A stretch of 17,219 bases of DNA, taken from NCBI GenBank assembly GCA_045616225.1, contig JAZLGI010000110.1, positions 1 to 17,219 on the forward strand. The letters run 5' to 3'. Of this stretch, positions 14,155-17,219 are shown one piece after another. Made by a program: the position numbers and the translations under genes. Position 1 is the stretch's first letter. Every line of letters begins with the position of its first letter. Under the pieces are notes generated by a model. It did not search any database and was not told the origin of the DNA. It was given only the letters and a program-made list of their open reading frames with translations. Source of the DNA: JAZLGI01 sp045616225 (GTDB taxonomy: Bacteria > Spirochaetota > Spirochaetia > Sphaerochaetales > Sphaerochaetaceae).

Positions 14155-14183
14155 ATAATAGTTTTTTGTTGACGTTTGGTAAA
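14155..14183 (-). promoter_or_regulatory. Candidate metG promoter, almost touching the start codon
   Basis: On the minus strand TTTACC (14178-14183) and TATTAT (14155-14160) are 17 bases apart. The -10 box ends 7 bases before the metG ATG (14147), which places the start point at or next to the initiation codon. It overlaps the candidate rightward hflK promoter. Confidence 0.5.
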
Positions 14184-14197
14184 TAGATGGTTACTTT
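14169..14197 (+). promoter_or_regulatory. Candidate promoter for hflK-hflC
   Basis: TTGACG (14169-14174) and TACTTT (14192-14197) are 17 bases apart. The -35 box lies inside the spacer of the divergent metG promoter, so the two would compete for polymerase. The predicted start is near 14204, just before a long hairpin. Confidence 0.45.
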
Positions 14198-14210
14198 CTT
14201 ATTGATATAA

Positions 14211-14240
14211 GAGGAACTTTCAAAATTTTGAAAGGTCCTC
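14211..14240. repeat. 30-bp near-perfect palindrome in the hflK leader
   Basis: The arms 14211-14225 and 14226-14240 match in 14 of 15 positions (GAGGAACTTTCAAAA against GAGGACCTTTCAAAA). In RNA this is a long hairpin with an A/U-rich tip, ending 18 bases before the AGGAGG ribosome site of hflK. A T6 run follows 11 bases later, too distant for a normal intrinsic terminator. It may be a stabilising 5' stem-loop, an attenuator or a protein site. Confidence 0.65.
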
Positions 14241-14269
14241 ATAAGTAATCATTTTTTCAGGAGGAAAGA

Positions 14270-15295
14270 ATGCCTTTTGACTTTTACAGTTCGCAGGAAC
14301 CAAACTATGGAGGTAGTTCAAATCCAAAACGGACTTCAAGAAACTTTAATTTCAAGATGTCACCAAAAATTGTTGTTTTAATTGTCTTGGGAGTTTTTCT
14401 CATCATTACAATTGTCTCAAGCCTCTACATGGTTGACCAGACAGAACAAGCTGTTTTGCTAAGATGCGGAGAGTATCAGAAAACAGTGGGACCTGGTTTG
14501 CATGCAAAGCTTCCATACGGAATAGAAACAAGCTACAGGGTTCCTACTCAGACAGTCCAAACAATGACATTTGGCTACAGAAATGATGTTTCCGGAAACA
14601 TCAATGGAATTGGAACTACTTATGATTACAGTAATTATTCCTCTGAATCAACAATGCTCACAGGAGACCTTAATATTATAGATATTCAGTGGATAGTCCA
14701 ATATAAGATAGACAATCCTTACCTTTGGCTTTTCTCAGTAGAGAACAACAAACAGACCATAAGCGACATATCAAGATCTGTAATTAACCAATTGGTAGGA
14801 GACCTTCCAATCCTGAGTATTATGACAAGTGAAAGAACTGCCATAGAAGAGGATGCACAGGATCAGATACAGAAAATACTTAACCAGTATGAAATGGGAG
14901 TTAAGATTATTACTGTTAAACTACAGGATATTGTTCCTCCTGCAGGAGATGTTCAGGATGCGTTTGAAGACGTAAACAAAGCAATTCAGGACATGAACAA
15001 GTACATTAACCAAGGAAAAGAAAACTATAACTCTGTAATTCCTTCTGCACAGGGAGAAGCAAACAGACTCGTAAAACAGGCAGAAGGTTATGCCTCTGAA
15101 AGAGTAAATACAGCTTCCGGAGATGTGGCACGTTTTGAAAGTGTTCTTGAAGAATATGAAAAGAGTAAAGAAGTAACTTCAAAGCGTCTTTACATAGAAA
15201 CAATGGAAGACGTACTTAAAGGAAAAACAGTCATTGATAAGAATCTTGAAAACTTCCTTCCTATTTCAGAGTTTTCAATGGGAGGTGAAAAATGA
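14270..15295 (+). CDS. hflK: HflK, SPFH/band-7 membrane protease modulator
   Basis: HflK forms a large cage with HflC around the membrane protease FtsH and tunes its activity. The 341-residue product has a short hydrophilic N terminus, one membrane span at about residues 32-54 (KIVVLIVLGVFLIITIVSSLY), and the SPFH domain opening with VDQTEQAVLLRCGEYQKTVGPGLHAKLPYGIE. A long helical segment follows (AQGEANRLVKQAEGYASERVN), and the C-terminal part includes KRLYIETMEDVL, characteristic of HflK. Its N terminus is shorter than E. coli HflK (419 residues) and lacks the Gly-rich region. AGGAGG lies 6 bases before the ATG. The stop overlaps the hflC ATG (ATGA), which is expected for subunits made in equal amounts. 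FtsH is not encoded in this window. Confidence 0.93.
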   Translation: MPFDFYSSQEPNYGGSSNPKRTSRNFNFKMSPKIVVLIVLGVFLIITIVSSLYMVDQTEQAVLLRCGEYQKTVGPGLHAKLPYGIETSYRVPTQTVQTMTFGYRNDVSGNINGIGTTYDYSNYSSESTMLTGDLNIIDIQWIVQYKIDNPYLWLFSVENNKQTISDISRSVINQLVGDLPILSIMTSERTAIEEDAQDQIQKILNQYEMGVKIITVKLQDIVPPAGDVQDAFEDVNKAIQDMNKYINQGKENYNSVIPSAQGEANRLVKQAEGYASERVNTASGDVARFESVLEEYEKSKEVTSKRLYIETMEDVLKGKTVIDKNLENFLPISEFSMGGEK

Positions 15296-16257
15296 AGAAG
15301 ACTGTTATTATAATCTCTACCATAATTGTTGTTCTTGTTTTTCTAATTGCAGAAGGCCCTTTCTTTGTATTAAACGAGGGAGAGCAGGCAGTTATAACAA
15401 GATTTGGAAAAATAGTAAGAACAGAAACAGAACCGGGATTTAAGTTCAGAGCTCCGTTTGTTGATACAATAACAAAATATTCAACCAAACTTCTTGCATG
15501 GGACGGAGACGCTCAAAGAATTCCAACTAAGGAAAACCAGTTTATTTATGTAGACCCAACAAGCCGTTGGATTATATCAGACCCTATTCTGTTCTATGAA
15601 ACCGTCAAAACAATAGAAAACGCAGAACTTCGATTGGACGATATTCTTGATTCCACAATAAGAACCGTAATAAGTGAAAACTATCTGAACGAAGCTGTAA
15701 GAAATACAAATAAAATCAACAAAATACAAGTTTCAGAGACAGTAAACCTTGACAATTCAGAAGATTCCGAGAAACTCAGAAACCTTACTTTGACAGAAGT
15801 TCAGCAAGAAACAATAAAAATAGGACGTGAAGGTTTAAGCAACAGAATGTATGATATTGCAAGCCAATATACAAAACAATATGGAATTACACTCATAGAC
15901 ATCATCATACGCCAAATCAGGTATTCAGACGACCTCACAGAAAGTGTTTACCAAAGAATGATTAAAGAGCGAAACCAAATTGCAGAAGCCTACAGATCCT
16001 ACGGTCGCGGACAACTTGCTCAATGGGAAGGAAGAACAGAAAGCGAGCAGAAAGCTATCTTAAGTCAAGCCTACGCACAGGCCGAAGCAATCAAGGGTGC
16101 GGCAGACGCTCAAGCATCTGCCATTTACTCTCAAGCTTATGAGAAAGACCCTGAGTTCTTTGAACTCTGGAGAACTCTTGAATCCTATAAAACTACACTT
16201 CCAGAGATAGATACTGTCCTTACCACAGATCTTGCTTACTTCAATACACTTTATTAA
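15292..16257 (+). CDS. hflC: HflC, SPFH/band-7 membrane protease modulator
   Basis: HflC is the partner of HflK in the FtsH-associated membrane complex. The 321-residue product has an N-terminal signal-anchor (about 4-22, TVIIISTIIVVLVFLIAE), then FFVLNEGEQAVITRFGKIVRT, the start of the SPFH domain. Later come SNRMYDIASQYTKQYGITLIDIIIRQIRY and the helical run RGQLAQWEGRTESEQKAILSQAYAQAEAIKGAADAQA. The C-terminal DPEFFELWRTLESY matches the DPxFYxFxRSLxAY segment of HflC. It overlaps hflK by 4 bases and is followed by a hairpin terminator, so hflK-hflC forms a two-gene operon. Confidence 0.94.
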   Translation: MKKTVIIISTIIVVLVFLIAEGPFFVLNEGEQAVITRFGKIVRTETEPGFKFRAPFVDTITKYSTKLLAWDGDAQRIPTKENQFIYVDPTSRWIISDPILFYETVKTIENAELRLDDILDSTIRTVISENYLNEAVRNTNKINKIQVSETVNLDNSEDSEKLRNLTLTEVQQETIKIGREGLSNRMYDIASQYTKQYGITLIDIIIRQIRYSDDLTESVYQRMIKERNQIAEAYRSYGRGQLAQWEGRTESEQKAILSQAYAQAEAIKGAADAQASAIYSQAYEKDPEFFELWRTLESYKTTLPEIDTVLTTDLAYFNTLY

Positions 16258-16277
16258 TCCTTTATTAATCATAGAAT

Positions 16278-16328
16278 GAGACTGTTGTAAAACCATCTGA
16301 ATTGCAACAGTCTCTATTTTGTTTTATT
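16278..16328 (+). terminator. Terminator of the hflK-hflC operon
   Basis: GAGACTGTTG (16278-16287) and CAACAGTCTC (16305-16314) form a perfect 10-bp stem with a 17-base loop, followed by the T-rich TATTTTGTTTTATT. It starts 20 bases after the hflC stop. The tail runs almost into the start of the next gene, and the hairpin's right arm overlaps a promoter candidate for that gene. Confidence 0.8.
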
Positions 16329-16330
16329 CT
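16302..16330 (+). promoter_or_regulatory. Candidate promoter of the methyltransferase gene, almost touching its ATG
   Basis: TTGCAA (16302-16307) and TATTCT (16325-16330) are 17 bases apart. The -10 box ends 6 bases before the ATG at 16337, so the transcript would begin at or beside the start codon. No ribosome site is present. The -35 box is embedded in the right arm of the hflC terminator hairpin. Confidence 0.45.
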
Positions 16331-16336
16331 TTGTTC

Positions 16337-17125
16337 ATGTCAAAGAAACCAAAACTTGATGGCGGTGAAAAATTTGAATCCTACTACAGTTCGTTGTATA
16401 AAGAACGTTGGGAAGACCTGAAAACTTTTATGTTAAAAGAAAGTTCCCCTGTTCTGTTGTCAGAAGAGCTTAAAACCCCATATTACATGGATAAGGCTTC
16501 AATAATTGCAGCATCAATGCTCCCTGTTAAAAGCGGTGACACTGTTTTGGATATGTGTGCTGCACCGGGAGGCAAAACTCTTGTGCTAGCCTTAAAATTA
16601 AAAGGAAACGGAAACTTGGTTTCAAATGACCGTTCTGCATCAAGAAGAAACAGACTAATTGCTGTTGTAAATTCATGCCTTGATGAGAAATACAAATCCA
16701 TAATTAAAGTAACCGGTCATGACAGCTCAAAATGGTCTTTATATGAAAAAGACATTTATGATTGCATCCTACTGGATGCCCCTTGTTCCAGTGAAAGACA
16801 CGTATTAAAAGACCAACAAGCACTTTCATTATGGGGAACTAACAGACCAAAAGTACTTTCTGTGCAACAATTTGCAATGCTTGCAGCTGCTTTGGATGCA
16901 GTAAAAACAGGCGGTTATATTCTGTACAGTACATGTTCTGTTAATCCAATGGAAAATGAAGACGTTATAGAAAAACTATATTCAAAGAGAAACGGAAGAT
17001 TTCAGGAATGTGAAATGAATGTTCCTGAATTTGCAGAACATCTTAATCACGGTTGTATAATAATGCCTGACAAAACAAACGGTCTGGGCCCTTTATTCTT
17101 CTGTTTACTCAGGAGATTAAAATAA
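16337..17125 (+). CDS. NOL1/NOP2/Sun-family RNA m5C methyltransferase, short NSUN-like form
   Basis: The protein is a SAM-dependent RNA cytosine-5 methyltransferase of the RsmB/RsmF/NSUN superfamily. Motif I is DMCAAPGGKT (72-81). Motif IV is DAPCSSERH with Cys150, the release cysteine, and motif VI is YSTCSVNPMENE with Cys200, the nucleophile. At 262 residues it is only the catalytic core with a short N-terminal arm; the NusB-like domain of RsmB and the C-terminal domain of RsmF are absent. The ERH after the PCSS motif is reminiscent of mitochondrial NSUN4 (rRNA methyltransferase), so an rRNA substrate is plausible but unproven. I chose the ATG at 16337; a TTG at 16319 is in frame but lies in the terminator tail. 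Neither has a Shine-Dalgarno sequence. The stop overlaps the next ATG (TAATG). Confidence 0.85.
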   Translation: MSKKPKLDGGEKFESYYSSLYKERWEDLKTFMLKESSPVLLSEELKTPYYMDKASIIAASMLPVKSGDTVLDMCAAPGGKTLVLALKLKGNGNLVSNDRSASRRNRLIAVVNSCLDEKYKSIIKVTGHDSSKWSLYEKDIYDCILLDAPCSSERHVLKDQQALSLWGTNRPKVLSVQQFAMLAAALDAVKTGGYILYSTCSVNPMENEDVIEKLYSKRNGRFQECEMNVPEFAEHLNHGCIIMPDKTNGLGPLFFCLLRRLK

Positions 17126-17219
17126 TGGGAAAACAAATTGTAGGTATAACAAACTGCTTTTCGTATAATTTTGAAGAAGTCTACAATGCTGTAAAACAAG
17201 CATGTTTAAGTTCTGATTT
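17125..17219 (+). CDS. Start of a protein of possible DUF362 type, 3' end outside window
   Basis: The ATG overlaps the methyltransferase stop by one base, and AGGAG lies 9 bases upstream (17111-17115), so this is a translationally coupled gene. Thirty-one codons are visible: MGKQIVGITNCFSYN, then FEEVYNAVKQACLSSD. A beta strand followed by S-Y-x-x-E-x-V-Y-x-A-V-K resembles the N terminus of DUF362 proteins, which are often iron-sulfur-linked, but the fragment is too short to be sure. No function is assigned. Confidence 0.55.
   Translation, partial: MGKQIVGITNCFSYNFEEVYNAVKQACLSSD

Noticed and set aside
16319..16336. TTG start for the methyltransferase
   Set aside because: It lies in the terminator T-tract of hflC, and the extra residues are hydrophobic filler; the ATG at 16337 is better placed.

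Overview
The window reads as chromosomal core DNA from a spirochaete, most likely a host-associated Treponema. The basis is A+T-rich sequence, protein wording close to Treponema housekeeping proteins, and two familiar gene runs: rpsB-tsf-frr-uppS-cdsA-dxr-rseP and rpsF-ssb-rpsR-(membrane protein)-rplI beside dnaB. The genus call is an inference from recalled family sequences; no search was run. I see no insertion sequence, prophage, CRISPR array, tRNA or rRNA gene.

Layout. 1-5915 (+): the 3' part of rpsB, then tsf, a hairpin terminator or attenuator, frr, and a tightly overlapped run uppS-cdsA-dxr-rseP in which each start overlaps the previous stop by 1 or 4 bases. It joins translation (S2, EF-Ts, ribosome recycling) to envelope building (undecaprenyl-PP, CDP-diacylglycerol, MEP-pathway isoprenoids, site-2 protease). 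5916-7319 (-): dnaB helicase, stop-to-stop against rseP. 7320-7574: a regulatory stretch with repeated TTGCAGAC half-sites and the rplI terminator. 7575-10164 (-): rpsF, ssb, rpsR, a DUF2232/YybS-like membrane protein and rplI, read in that order from a strong promoter near 10240. 10392-10481 (+): a tiny GTG-started gene for a 29-residue, very basic protein of the AURKAIP1/COX24 (bS22/mS38) family, with its own promoter and terminator, divergent from rpsF. 10544-11803 (-): a MurD-family protein that has lost the ATP-binding P-loop lysine. 11904-14147 (-): metG. 14270-16257 (+): hflK-hflC. 16337-17125 (+): a short NOL1/NOP2/Sun-family RNA m5C methyltransferase. 17125 to the end: the start of a protein that may belong to DUF362.

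The points most worth a second look are the 29-residue ribosomal-type gene, the MurD-like protein with wrecked nucleotide-binding motifs, the helically phased repeats over the dnaB promoter, a perfect palindrome filling the spacer of the rpsF promoter, and two genes (metG and the methyltransferase) that lack Shine-Dalgarno sequences and have promoter -10 boxes only 6-7 bases from the ATG, which suggests leaderless mRNAs. Gene-free stretches are all under 300 bases; the longest are 7320-7574 and 10165-10391, and both are described below.
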